Assembly: GCA_902489475.1 (NCBI GenBank) | Contig: CABUAH010000010.1 | Span: 1-40,418, forward strand | Source of the DNA: an uncultured Oscillospiraceae bacterium | Lineage (GTDB): Bacteria > Bacillota > Clostridia > Oscillospirales > Ruminococcaceae | Direction: 5' to 3' | DNA length: 40,418 nucleotides | In this document: piece after piece, positions 13,432-20,790 of the stretch | Layout: the number at the start of each line of letters is the position of its first letter | Position numbering within the stretch: the first letter of the stretch is position 1 | The notes under the pieces: generated by a model | Seen by the model: only the letters and a program-made list of their open reading frames with translations | Databases searched by the model: none | What the model was told of the DNA's origin: nothing | Position numbers and translations under genes: made by a program

Positions 13432-15531
13432 ATGGATAACTATATCGGAAAAAGATTAGACGGAAGATATGAAATCACAGAGCTAATAGGAATGGGCGGA
13501 ATGGCTGATGTCTATAAAGCTGTGGATATCATGGAGGACAGAACCGTTGCGGTAAAAATTCTTAAAAATGAGTTTTCCGAAAACGAGGAGTTTATAAGAA
13601 GATTCCGCAATGAGAGCAAGGCAATTGCAGTTTTATCGCACCCTAATATTGTAAAGATTTACGATGTTGGTTTTTCTGACGAGGTTCAGTATATCGTTAT
13701 GGAATACATAAACGGTATAACACTCAAAGAATTTATTGAGCAGCAGGGTGTTTTGAGATGGAAGGATGCTTTGCATTTTACAATTCAAGTTTTGAAAGCG
13801 CTTCAGCACGCACATGACAGAGGAATTGTTCACAGGGATATAAAACCGCAGAATATCATGCTGTTTACAGACGGAACCATTAAGGTCATGGATTTCGGCA
13901 TTGCAAGATTTTCCCGTCAGGACGGAAGAACCCTTTCTGATAAAACAATAGGTTCTGTGCATTACATTTCTCCTGAGCAGGCAAGGGGAGATATAACCGA
14001 CGAAAAGAGCGACATATATTCTGTCGGTGTAATGCTTTATGAAATGCTTACAGGGGTAAAGCCCTTTGATGCAGAAAATCCGGTCGCAGTAGCACTTATG
14101 CATATGCAGGAAAAAGCGAAAGCTCCAAGGGATATTGTTGCTACAATACCTGAACCGCTCGAAGAAATTGTTATGCACGCAATGGAAAGAGAGCCTGAAA
14201 GACGTTATCAGTCTGCTTCGCAGATGTTAAAGGATATAGAAACCTTTAAGCATGATCCGGATGTTGTTTTCGGATACACCTCATCTGTTCAGGACGCTGA
14301 GTCTACAATATTCTTTAATCCAATTACTGCGGCTGAGGCGAACAATATATCAAAGCAGCAGTCACAGCCTGATGAAGAGGAATACTACGATGAGGACGAT
14401 GAAGAGGAAGAAGAGGAAAAGAAACGATCGTATGTAATACCGATCCTCGCTGCCGTTACCGTTGCAGTTGTTATCATTGCTGCGTTTACGATATTGTTTA
14501 TGGTTATGAAGTCAATGGGCGGACTTTCGGGAAGCAACGGCACGATCACAATACCTAATTTCGTTGGAATGAGCATAACAGACGCAAGATCTGAATACGG
14601 CGACAAGCTTAATTTCATAACACTTGAAGAAAACAATGATGAATATGCAGATGGAATAATTTTTGAACAGAGTATTGCCGAGGGCGAGGTAAAAAAAGAA
14701 GGCGCAGAGATCGAGATAAAGGTAAGTAAAGGGCCTAAGACTGAAATAATACCCGATCTTGCAAATCAAACCTTTGAGGACGCAAGAAATCAGCTTGAAA
14801 AGCTCGGATTTGTCGCTTCTGAAACCTTGCAGAATTCAGATAGTGTTGAAGAAGGACGTGTTATAAAGACAAATCCTGCTGTTAATGAGGAAGCAGCCGT
14901 AGGCTCGACAGTAAAGGTTTTCGTAAGTAAAGGGCCTCTCCAAAAGACGGTAAAGGTTCCTGACGTTTTAGGAAAAACATCAGGCGACGCAAAGGCAATA
15001 CTTGAGAAAAACAGGCTCACAGTTACACTTGAAGAAATTGATACGGACGAAGTGGACAAGGGAAAGGTTGTTTCTCAGTCTGTTTCGGGTGGACAGTATG
15101 TTGATGTAAATACAGAAATAGTTTTACAAATCTCTACAGGAGAAGCTGCAACTGCAACTGTATCTATTCCGGTAAATGTTCCTATCGGAGCATGGGGAAG
15201 TTATGTAATTAACGTATCGGTTAACGGTTCTTTGGTAAATACACAGACAATTGACGACGCCGAAGCTTGGGCAGGAGGAAATATATCTGTTTCAGTTTCT
15301 GGAAAAGGCGAACAAACCGTAGCTCTTTCTGTAACTTGCGCTGCAAGCGGAAAGACTTCAACCTATGGTCAGTACAAAGTTAATTACAAAGATAAGTCAT
15401 ATGAAACTGTTTCAAACAATTCCAATTGTTTTGTTGATATAACTCCTGAACAACCGACTGAAGACACTAATGATGAATCTACAGAAGCATCGGACGATGC
15501 ATCGTCTGACCTAGAAAATACAGACGAATAA
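13432..15531 (+). CDS. prkC: PASTA-domain Ser/Thr protein kinase PrkC/StkP
   Basis: This is a membrane receptor kinase that senses peptidoglycan fragments. The kinase domain (about 11-270) has the Gly loop GMGGMADVY, VAVKIL, HRDIKPQNIM and MDFGIARF. A strongly acidic segment (about 315-328) precedes a single transmembrane helix (about 335-360). Three PASTA repeats (about 370-573) lie outside the cell. The C-terminal ~125 residues form an extra beta-rich, Ig-like part (SIPVNVPIGAWGSYVINVSV) and an acidic Asp/Glu/Ser/Thr tail. At 699 residues it is longer than B. subtilis PrkC because of this tail. It is encoded directly after its phosphatase. Confidence 0.96.
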   Translation: MDNYIGKRLDGRYEITELIGMGGMADVYKAVDIMEDRTVAVKILKNEFSENEEFIRRFRNESKAIAVLSHPNIVKIYDVGFSDEVQYIVMEYINGITLKEFIEQQGVLRWKDALHFTIQVLKALQHAHDRGIVHRDIKPQNIMLFTDGTIKVMDFGIARFSRQDGRTLSDKTIGSVHYISPEQARGDITDEKSDIYSVGVMLYEMLTGVKPFDAENPVAVALMHMQEKAKAPRDIVATIPEPLEEIVMHAMEREPERRYQSASQMLKDIETFKHDPDVVFGYTSSVQDAESTIFFNPITAAEANNISKQQSQPDEEEYYDEDDEEEEEEKKRSYVIPILAAVTVAVVIIAAFTILFMVMKSMGGLSGSNGTITIPNFVGMSITDARSEYGDKLNFITLEENNDEYADGIIFEQSIAEGEVKKEGAEIEIKVSKGPKTEIIPDLANQTFEDARNQLEKLGFVASETLQNSDSVEEGRVIKTNPAVNEEAAVGSTVKVFVSKGPLQKTVKVPDVLGKTSGDAKAILEKNRLTVTLEEIDTDEVDKGKVVSQSVSGGQYVDVNTEIVLQISTGEAATATVSIPVNVPIGAWGSYVINVSVNGSLVNTQTIDDAEAWAGGNISVSVSGKGEQTVALSVTCAASGKTSTYGQYKVNYKDKSYETVSNNSNCFVDITPEQPTEDTNDESTEASDDASSDLENTDE

Positions 15532-15543
15532 TAAAGGTAAAAT

Positions 15544-16416
15544 ATGCAGGGTATAGTAACAAAATTGATCGGGGGCACATATAGTGTTTGTGCCTCCGAT
15601 ACTATATACGAATGTAAGGCAAGGGGAATTTTCAGAAAGAAAGGATTAGCACCTGTATGCGGAGATAATGTTGAAATTGAAATTCAAAACGGCTCGGCAG
15701 TTATTACGAAGGTTTATGAGCGCAAATCCTTTATAATAAGACCTCCGCTTGCGAATCTCGACTGTTTAGTACTTGTAAATTCTGTTGTTTCACCATCAGT
15801 TAATCTTGAGATTTTAGATAAATTTTCAGCTGTTGCAATTCACAAGGGCATAGAACCGGTAATAGTTTTCACGAAAACCGACATGGAGAATGCCGATAAG
15901 TATGCAGATATTTATAGAAGCTGCGGATTTAAAACTTTTTGCGTTAACAACAATATCAAAGATGATGTGAAACCTTTAAAGGATTATTTAAAGGGGAAAA
16001 TTTCTGCTTTTACGGGGAATACAGGTGTTGGAAAATCAAGCCTTATAAACAATATGTTCGGGGAGATTATTGCCGATACGAATGAGATAAGTCAAAAGCT
16101 CGGAAGGGGTAAGCATACTACACGACACACCGAGCTTTATTCGATAGACGGAGGATATATCTATGATACCCCCGGATTTTCGACTTTTGAAACAAGCAAG
16201 TACGAGATCATCAAAAAAGAGGAGCTTGTTTATTGCTTTCCTGAATTTGAAAGGTTTTTGGGAAAGTGCCGTTTCTTAGATTGTACTCATACAAGCGAGC
16301 CGCAATGTGAAATAATTAAAGCCGCCCAATCGGGTGAGATTTGTAAGTCGAGATATCAAAGCTATAAGAAGATGTACGAGGAGGCAAAGAATATAAAAGA
16401 ATGGGAAATAAATTAA
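15544..16416 (+). CDS. rsgA: Ribosome small-subunit GTPase RsgA
   Basis: This circularly permuted GTPase helps the late maturation of the 30S subunit. An N-terminal OB fold is followed by G motifs in permuted order: TKTD (G4), GNTGVGKSS (G1) and DTPGFS (G3). A C-terminal zinc knuckle (CRFLDCTHTSEPQC) follows. The length of 290 residues is normal. It is in the same position as cpgA of B. subtilis, where it is a PrkC substrate. Its last 16 bases overlap thiN; rpe, normally between them, is absent. Confidence 0.96.
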   Translation: MQGIVTKLIGGTYSVCASDTIYECKARGIFRKKGLAPVCGDNVEIEIQNGSAVITKVYERKSFIIRPPLANLDCLVLVNSVVSPSVNLEILDKFSAVAIHKGIEPVIVFTKTDMENADKYADIYRSCGFKTFCVNNNIKDDVKPLKDYLKGKISAFTGNTGVGKSSLINNMFGEIIADTNEISQKLGRGKHTTRHTELYSIDGGYIYDTPGFSTFETSKYEIIKKEELVYCFPEFERFLGKCRFLDCTHTSEPQCEIIKAAQSGEICKSRYQSYKKMYEEAKNIKEWEIN

Positions 16417-17042
16417 ATAAAAAAGCGTATATTTTTGCCGGGCCTGATTTGGAGGATATTTCATTTCTTAACGACATAGATTTTAAGAACGGATATTTAA
16501 TAGCTGCGGATTGCGGACTTAGAATACTCAAAAAAATCGGCATCTCGCCTGATATAATAATAGGAGATTTTGATTCTTTTCCAAAGCCTCAAGCTGAGGA
16601 TTGTGAGGTCGTTACCTTTGAGGTTGAAAAGGACGATACGGATACGATGCTTTGCATAAAATATGCGATTAAAAAGGGCTTTAGCGACATCACAATAATT
16701 TCAGGCGTAGGAAAAAGGCTTGACCATACAATCGCTAATATTCAAAGCCTTTGCTACATTTTAAACAGCGGTGCAAGCGGCAGAATTTTATCCGATGATA
16801 CCGAGGTTTATCTTTTATCAAAGGGAGAGTATTCCTTTGATAAAAAGGAAGGCTTTTCAATGTCGCTTTTTAGCTACAGCGAGAGAGTTTTGAATCTTTC
16901 AATAAGCGGAGTTAAGTATGAAACAAATGGGATTGATATTGACAATACTTTTCCGATCGGAGTAAGCAATGAGATAACTGATGGAAAATGTCATGTATCA
17001 TTTGAAAGCGGTAAGCTGTTGGTTATATTTTCAAGGCTTTAA
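16401..17042 (+). CDS. thiN: Thiamine pyrophosphokinase
   Basis: It converts thiamine to thiamine diphosphate with ATP. The conserved AADCGLRILKKIGISPD and IIGDFDSF segments, ISGVGKRLDHT (substrate and Mg binding) and the C-terminal beta domain ending in SFESGKLLVI fit the TPK family. The length of 213 residues is normal. It begins inside rsgA. The gene precedes spoVM, as yloS does in B. subtilis. Confidence 0.93.
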   Translation: MGNKLNKKAYIFAGPDLEDISFLNDIDFKNGYLIAADCGLRILKKIGISPDIIIGDFDSFPKPQAEDCEVVTFEVEKDDTDTMLCIKYAIKKGFSDITIISGVGKRLDHTIANIQSLCYILNSGASGRILSDDTEVYLLSKGEYSFDKKEGFSMSLFSYSERVLNLSISGVKYETNGIDIDNTFPIGVSNEITDGKCHVSFESGKLLVIFSRL

Positions 17043-17097
17043 CATTTTTTCAACCTTAACATATTATAGTATTATCAAGTTTTTAGGAGATGATACT

Positions 17098-17181
17098 ATG
17101 AAGATTGTAATAGTAAAGCCGGGTGCTTTTGTTTCAGGAATATTAAGGCGGGTTTACAATATAAGGAAAATAAATACATAA
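17098..17181 (+). CDS. spoVM: Stage V sporulation protein SpoVM
   Basis: The peptide has 27 codons, beginning MKIVIVKPGAFVSG and continuing ILRRVYNIRK. B. subtilis SpoVM is a 26-residue amphipathic helix that recognises the convex forespore membrane and anchors the SpoIVA coat basement. Position by position, the FVSGILR stretch (11-17) matches FLGGIVR of B. subtilis, with the Met-Lys start and basic tail retained. The helix-kinking proline is at residue 8 instead of 9. The ATG follows AGGAGA, and a terminator follows. The location directly after thiN is the B. subtilis one and makes the call convincing. It implies that the organism can form spores. Confidence 0.88.
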   Translation: MKIVIVKPGAFVSGILRRVYNIRKINT

Positions 17182-17186
17182 CTTAC

Positions 17187-17219
17187 AAGGGCGGCAAATA
17201 TATGCCGCCTTTGATTTTT
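17187..17219 (+). terminator. Rho-independent terminator after spoVM
   Basis: AAGGGCGGCA (17187-17196) pairs with TGCCGCCTTT (17203-17212) around AATATA, followed by GATTTTTA. It marks the end of the long yicC-spoVM gene run. Confidence 0.85.
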
Positions 17220-17245
17220 ACGACCTTTAAAAATTTTTATGAGCT

Positions 17246-17275
17246 ATTGTGCATACAATATCTGTGTGATAAAAT
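17246..17275 (+). promoter_or_regulatory. Promoter of the GH26 gene with dyad at the -35
   Basis: TTGTGC (17247-17252) and TAAAAT (17270-17275) are 17 bases apart. ATTGT-GCAT-ACAAT (17246-17259) is a dyad covering the -35 box, a possible repressor site. Confidence 0.5.
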
Positions 17276-17296
17276 TATCAAAAGGAGATGATTTAG

Positions 17297-18250
17297 GTGT
17301 ATACGCCATGCGTTAAAAATGCGTCAGACGAAGTAAAAAATGTTCTTGAATTCTTAAAAGAAATATCGGGAAAAGCAATTGTTACAGGGCAGCATACTCA
17401 GACGGTGCTTCAAGAGGAGCTTTTGTACATTATGTCTGTGACAAAAAAGATGCCGGCTCTTTTGGGTTTTGAACTTTTATCCTATTCGCCAAACATAAAT
17501 TATTCAGACGCAAGTGATGATTGTTTAAAAGAAATATACGAAAACAGAAATACGATATCAAAGGCTTACGAATGGGGAGAGAAAAGAGGACTTATAACTT
17601 TTACATGGCATTGGTTTTCACCGTTAGGTGGAAGAGATAAATCGTTTTATACAGAAAACACTAGCTTTGATCCCAATGGAATTTTAATTTATGGCTCTAA
17701 CGAAAGACGTGCGTTTTATAGAGATCTTGACGAAATTGCAGACTTGCTTGACGGGTTTAAAAAGAGAAAGATACCAATTATATGGAGGCCGTTTCACGAG
17801 GCGGAGGGAACATGGTTTTGGTGGGGAAGCAAGGGACCTTTAATCGCAGCAAAGCTTTACAAACTAATGTTTGATTATTTCACAAAAGAAAAAGAACTTA
17901 ACAATCTTATCTGGGTTTGGAATTGTCCCATAAAGGGAAGCTATGTAGGAGATGAGTACTGTGATATAATCTCAAGGGATATGTATCTTGATCCGCATAC
18001 ACATACAGACTATGAGAAGGAACGAAAAGAGCTGACCGAAATTACAAGCTGTAACAAAATAACGGCGCTTGCCGAGGTCGGAACATATCCTGATATAAAA
18101 GCTTTGGAAAAAATATCTTCTTCATGGGCGTATTATATGCTTTGGAGCAAGGAGTTTTGTTCTGAAAAATGCAATGAAGACAGCATATTGAAAGAGATTT
18201 ATAACAGCGATTTTTCGATAACGCTCGATACGCTACCAAAGCTTTATTGA
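17297..18250 (+). CDS. Glycoside hydrolase family 26 protein (beta-mannanase-like)
   Basis: GH26 enzymes hydrolyse beta-1,4-mannans and some beta-glucans. The domain fills the protein: ATGQHTQT-like opening (VTGQHTQT, residues ~30-38), ITFTWHWFSP, the acid/base signature WRPFHEAEGTWFWWG (Glu near residue 170) and a probable nucleophile Glu in ALAEVGTYPD (near 257). The length of 317 residues equals one catalytic module. No signal peptide, binding module or membrane anchor is present, so it would act inside the cell, perhaps on imported oligosaccharides. The start is GTG with GGAG 9 bases upstream. It is a single-gene unit with its own promoter and terminator. Confidence 0.87.
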   Translation: MYTPCVKNASDEVKNVLEFLKEISGKAIVTGQHTQTVLQEELLYIMSVTKKMPALLGFELLSYSPNINYSDASDDCLKEIYENRNTISKAYEWGEKRGLITFTWHWFSPLGGRDKSFYTENTSFDPNGILIYGSNERRAFYRDLDEIADLLDGFKKRKIPIIWRPFHEAEGTWFWWGSKGPLIAAKLYKLMFDYFTKEKELNNLIWVWNCPIKGSYVGDEYCDIISRDMYLDPHTHTDYEKERKELTEITSCNKITALAEVGTYPDIKALEKISSSWAYYMLWSKEFCSEKCNEDSILKEIYNSDFSITLDTLPKLY

Positions 18251-18256
18251 TGTTAG

Positions 18257-18291
18257 ACCACATTTTGCAGAATTTGTAAAATGTGGTTTTT
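18257..18291 (+). terminator. Rho-independent terminator after the GH26 gene
   Basis: ACCACATTTT (18257-18266) pairs perfectly with AAAATGTGGT (18278-18287), followed by TTTTTG. Confidence 0.85.
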
Positions 18292-18304
18292 GCATTAAAC
18301 ATAG

Positions 18305-18333
18305 TTGCAATTAGTGTCGATTATTGGTATAAT
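18305..18333 (+). promoter_or_regulatory. Promoter reading into the hairpin repeats and the zinc-ribbon/SPFH cluster
   Basis: TTGCAA (18305-18310) is followed after 17 bases by a perfect TATAAT (18328-18333). The -10 lies inside repeat copy 1, and a second TATAAT occurs in copy 2 (18485-18490) but without a good -35. Transcription from here would give a leader of roughly 290 bases before the first gene. Confidence 0.6.
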
Positions 18334-18442
18334 AACCTTAAAGGAAATCAGCTTAGCGCTGATTAATCGTGCATACGCACGATTCGGCTGTCGCCTGTCC
18401 TTTAAGAACATTGAATCATTAATTTGCGGCTGACGCCGCTTG
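18325..18442 (+). repeat. 118 bp hairpin-rich repeat, copy 1
   Basis: It is identical base for base, as read, to 18482-18599. The 9 bp pair CTTAAAGGA (18337-18345) and TCCTTTAAG (18398-18406) encloses two perfect hairpins, AATCAGC/GCTGATT (346-352 and 358-364) and AATCGTGC/GCACGATT (365-372 and 377-384), plus a weak GGC/GCC one, giving a cloverleaf-like fold. A further hairpin GCGGC/GCCGC follows (18426-18439). Confidence 0.9.
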
Positions 18443-18481
18443 TCGGCTGTGCCGACATTGCGATAAATCGCAATTAAATTA
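18443..18481 (+). repeat. Spacer between the 118 bp repeats with two more hairpins
   Basis: TGTCGGC (18441-18447) pairs with GCCGACA (18451-18457), and ATTGCGA (18457-18463) pairs with TCGCAAT (18468-18474). The whole intergenic block is thus a run of short perfect stems. It does not code. Confidence 0.75.
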
Positions 18482-18599
18482 TGGTATAATAACCTTAAAG
18501 GAAATCAGCTTAGCGCTGATTAATCGTGCATACGCACGATTCGGCTGTCGCCTGTCCTTTAAGAACATTGAATCATTAATTTGCGGCTGACGCCGCTTG
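18482..18599 (+). repeat. 118 bp hairpin-rich repeat, copy 2
   Basis: This is a direct perfect copy of 18325-18442 at an offset of 157 bases. The absence of any difference points to a recent duplication or to gene conversion. It ends 33 bases before the start codon at 18633. Confidence 0.9.
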
Positions 18600-18632
18600 C
18601 CATCATTGAAACTAAAGAACGGGGGAATTATT

Positions 18633-18932
18633 ATGACTTTTTTAAAGCGCTTATTTTTACAAACGGGTATTTTCCTTATGTGTTTTTCAGCTTTTTCGTT
18701 CTCTGCATTCGCTTATGATTCCGGCAGTACGTCGTCAGCGTTTGAAATGATAATTTGCGGATTAATTGGTGCGCTGTTGGTTGGAATAGTTGTTGCGGTG
18801 ACTCTTATTTCTATGAGCCGAACAAAGCAAAAGTCAACACAGGCAGATCATTACATATCGTCACAAATAAATCTGACTGATAAACGGGATATGTTTATCA
18901 GAAAAGAAACAAAAAGGCTGGATAATGATTAA
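18633..18932 (+). CDS. Miniature TPM-type membrane protein lacking the TPM domain
   Basis: The product has 99 residues. A signal-peptide-like start (LKRLFLQTGIFLMCFS, possible cleavage after AFA at ~27) leads to a very short Gly/Ser linker, a transmembrane helix (about 36-60) and a cytosolic tail with ADHYISSQINLTDKRDMF. From memory, that tail with its preceding helix resembles the C-terminus of TPM-domain (PF04536) membrane proteins of Clostridia, which are normally some 250-300 residues with the TPM domain between signal peptide and helix. Here that domain is missing. The ATG follows GGGGGAA; an in-frame TTG at 18597 lies in the repeat and is rejected. It precedes the zinc-ribbon gene by 11 bases. 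Confidence 0.6.
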   Translation: MTFLKRLFLQTGIFLMCFSAFSFSAFAYDSGSTSSAFEMIICGLIGALLVGIVVAVTLISMSRTKQKSTQADHYISSQINLTDKRDMFIRKETKRLDND

Positions 18933-18943
18933 GGAGAAAAGAA

Positions 18944-20032
18944 ATGGCTAAAAATCTTACATATAAATGTCCTACTTGTGGAGGAGATTTGGCATGGAAT
19001 GCTGAGACGCACAGCTTTAAATGTAAATATTGTGATGACGAATTTACAAACGAACAGCTTGAGTTGCTCGGTGAAAATGAGATTGACGAGAGCAAGGCCG
19101 AAAAGCACAGAGAGCTTGAGGGGAATAAGGCTCTTTATACTGCGACTGACGGAACTGACAGCAGCGATCTTGTAGCTTATACTTGTTCTCATTGCGGGGC
19201 AGAAATAATAACAAACAGAACAACTGCTGCGACAATATGCGTATACTGTCAGAATCCAATCGTTATGTCTGAACAGGTAATCGGCGACTTTTCACCGAAA
19301 TATGTTATTCCTTTTAAGGTTGAAAAGTCTAAAGTGATGGAGGCGTTTAAAAAGTTTGCGAAAAAGCCTCTCACTCCTAAGAGCTTTAATGCTGATGTTG
19401 TCGTTGAAAAAATGCAGGGTGTATACGTTCCGTTTTGGCTTTATTCGGGAAGCGCATACGGAGCTATCAAAGGAACCGGCGAAAAGTATAACACCGTTAT
19501 AAAAAGCGGAGCAAAATACAGGGAAACTTCTTACTACGATTTTGAAAGAAGCGGAAGAATTGACATTTCAAATGTCCCTGTGGACGCCTCAGGAAAAATC
19601 GACAATGATGCAATGGATTCAATAGAGCCTTATGATCAACGTGAATTAACCGAATTTTCGCCTGCTTATCTTGCAGGATTTTTGGCTGAAAGGTATGATG
19701 AAAACGCTGACAAATGCTTTGAGAGGGCTGATTTGAGGATTAAGAATTCTCTGAAGTCGTCACTTGAGAGATCAACAAATTATGACCGAGTAAATACCAG
19801 AAGTTTTGAAGCAAACATAGATATCAAAAGCCGTGATTATGCACTGTTGCCCTCTTGGCTTTTATACACCAAGTACCAAGGTGAAAGCTATCTTTTTGCA
19901 ATGAACGGACAGACAGGAAAGTTTATAGGTAATCTTCCGATTGATAAGTTAAAGCTTGCAGTTTACACGGCACTTGGCTCAATAGGTGGATTTATTGCAG
20001 GATTATTGACTTATTTTATAATGAATGGGTAA
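18944..20032 (+). CDS. TFIIB-type zinc-ribbon membrane protein (YdjG-like)
   Basis: The product has 362 residues. Two zinc ribbons lie at the N-terminus: CPTCGG with CKYC (about 9-31) and CSHCGA with CVYC (about 88-110). A central conserved region containing MQGVYVPFWLYSG follows, then a C-terminal transmembrane helix (about 337-360). This is the layout of proteins annotated as TFIIB-type zinc-ribbon containing and of B. subtilis YdjG, which with YdjH and the SPFH protein YdjI binds PspA at the membrane. The neighbours here fit that set. Molecular function is unknown; zinc ribbons probably mediate protein contacts. Confidence 0.8.
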   Translation: MAKNLTYKCPTCGGDLAWNAETHSFKCKYCDDEFTNEQLELLGENEIDESKAEKHRELEGNKALYTATDGTDSSDLVAYTCSHCGAEIITNRTTAATICVYCQNPIVMSEQVIGDFSPKYVIPFKVEKSKVMEAFKKFAKKPLTPKSFNADVVVEKMQGVYVPFWLYSGSAYGAIKGTGEKYNTVIKSGAKYRETSYYDFERSGRIDISNVPVDASGKIDNDAMDSIEPYDQRELTEFSPAYLAGFLAERYDENADKCFERADLRIKNSLKSSLERSTNYDRVNTRSFEANIDIKSRDYALLPSWLLYTKYQGESYLFAMNGQTGKFIGNLPIDKLKLAVYTALGSIGGFIAGLLTYFIMNG

Positions 20033-20043
20033 AGGAAATAAAT

Positions 20044-20736
20044 ATGAATGCGACAATAGTTTTAATGGTAAGCGTTTTTGCAATATTTATATTTGCGGCT
20101 GGTTTTATCCTAATCGTTGCGAAAAGTATTTTCAAAAACAGTTCGGGGATACTTAAAGTTATCAAAGAGGCTGACACCGTACAAATGATAACTCCAAAAT
20201 CGCTTTCGGGAACGGAATCGGTGTACAGGGATATTATTTTAAAAGATTTTCCTGAGTTTAATGTTGAGCTTGCAAGGGGATATATAAAAAGCTTTTTGCC
20301 GGAATATTTTCATGCAATGTCAACGGCAAACGTAACCGGTATACGAGATAATTGTACAGCGCAGTTTTGTGATTCTCTTCAGTCACAGTTTGACAGCACA
20401 AAGCTTACGGGTAATTCGCTTCAAAGGTACAGTAGTGTTAAGGTACACAATGCAGTGATTTCAGGGTATAATAAAAACGGTTGTGAGGCAACAATTTCAT
20501 TTGAGGCGGCTTTGGAATACGCTTTAAACGGAAGGCTTTCTCAGCACAAATATAAAATACTCTACTCTTATTTTCTTTCTTACGGAGCAAAAGGAGAAAA
20601 CGAGAGCCTAAAATGTTCAAACTGCGGAGCGCCGATTTCAACGCTTGGAGAAAAGGTTCGTCCTTATTGCGGAGAGGCAATAGAGGCGTCAGTCGAGAGA
20701 ACATGGAAAATAACAGATGTTATGATGATAGTTTAG
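20044..20736 (+). CDS. Membrane protein with Tim44-like region and degenerate zinc ribbon
   Basis: The product has 230 residues. One N-terminal transmembrane helix (about 5-27) is followed by a soluble region of Tim44-like appearance (about 70-180, FPEFNVELARGYIKSF onward). A C-terminal zinc ribbon CSNCGAPI...RPYCG follows (about 199-217). The third metal Cys, expected in the form CPYCG, is Arg here (CGT; a single base change from TGT). It lies 11 bases after the zinc-ribbon gene and 54 before the SPFH gene, probably one operon. I do not recognise a specific function. Confidence 0.7.
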   Translation: MNATIVLMVSVFAIFIFAAGFILIVAKSIFKNSSGILKVIKEADTVQMITPKSLSGTESVYRDIILKDFPEFNVELARGYIKSFLPEYFHAMSTANVTGIRDNCTAQFCDSLQSQFDSTKLTGNSLQRYSSVKVHNAVISGYNKNGCEATISFEAALEYALNGRLSQHKYKILYSYFLSYGAKGENESLKCSNCGAPISTLGEKVRPYCGEAIEASVERTWKITDVMMIV

Positions 20737-20790
20737 TTTGAAGAGTTATGGAGATATACTCCTAAATTTTATAGAAACGAGGTAAATATT

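Noticed and set aside
13633..14178. A 181-codon frame on the minus strand inside prkC
   Set aside because: It lies opposite the kinase domain, whose motifs are all in the plus-strand frame; composition is that of a shadow frame.
18325..18599. CRISPR array or tRNA
   Set aside because: Only two 118 bp units with a 39-base spacer, far too long for CRISPR repeats. The cloverleaf-like plan lacks the T-loop and CCA-type features of a tRNA.
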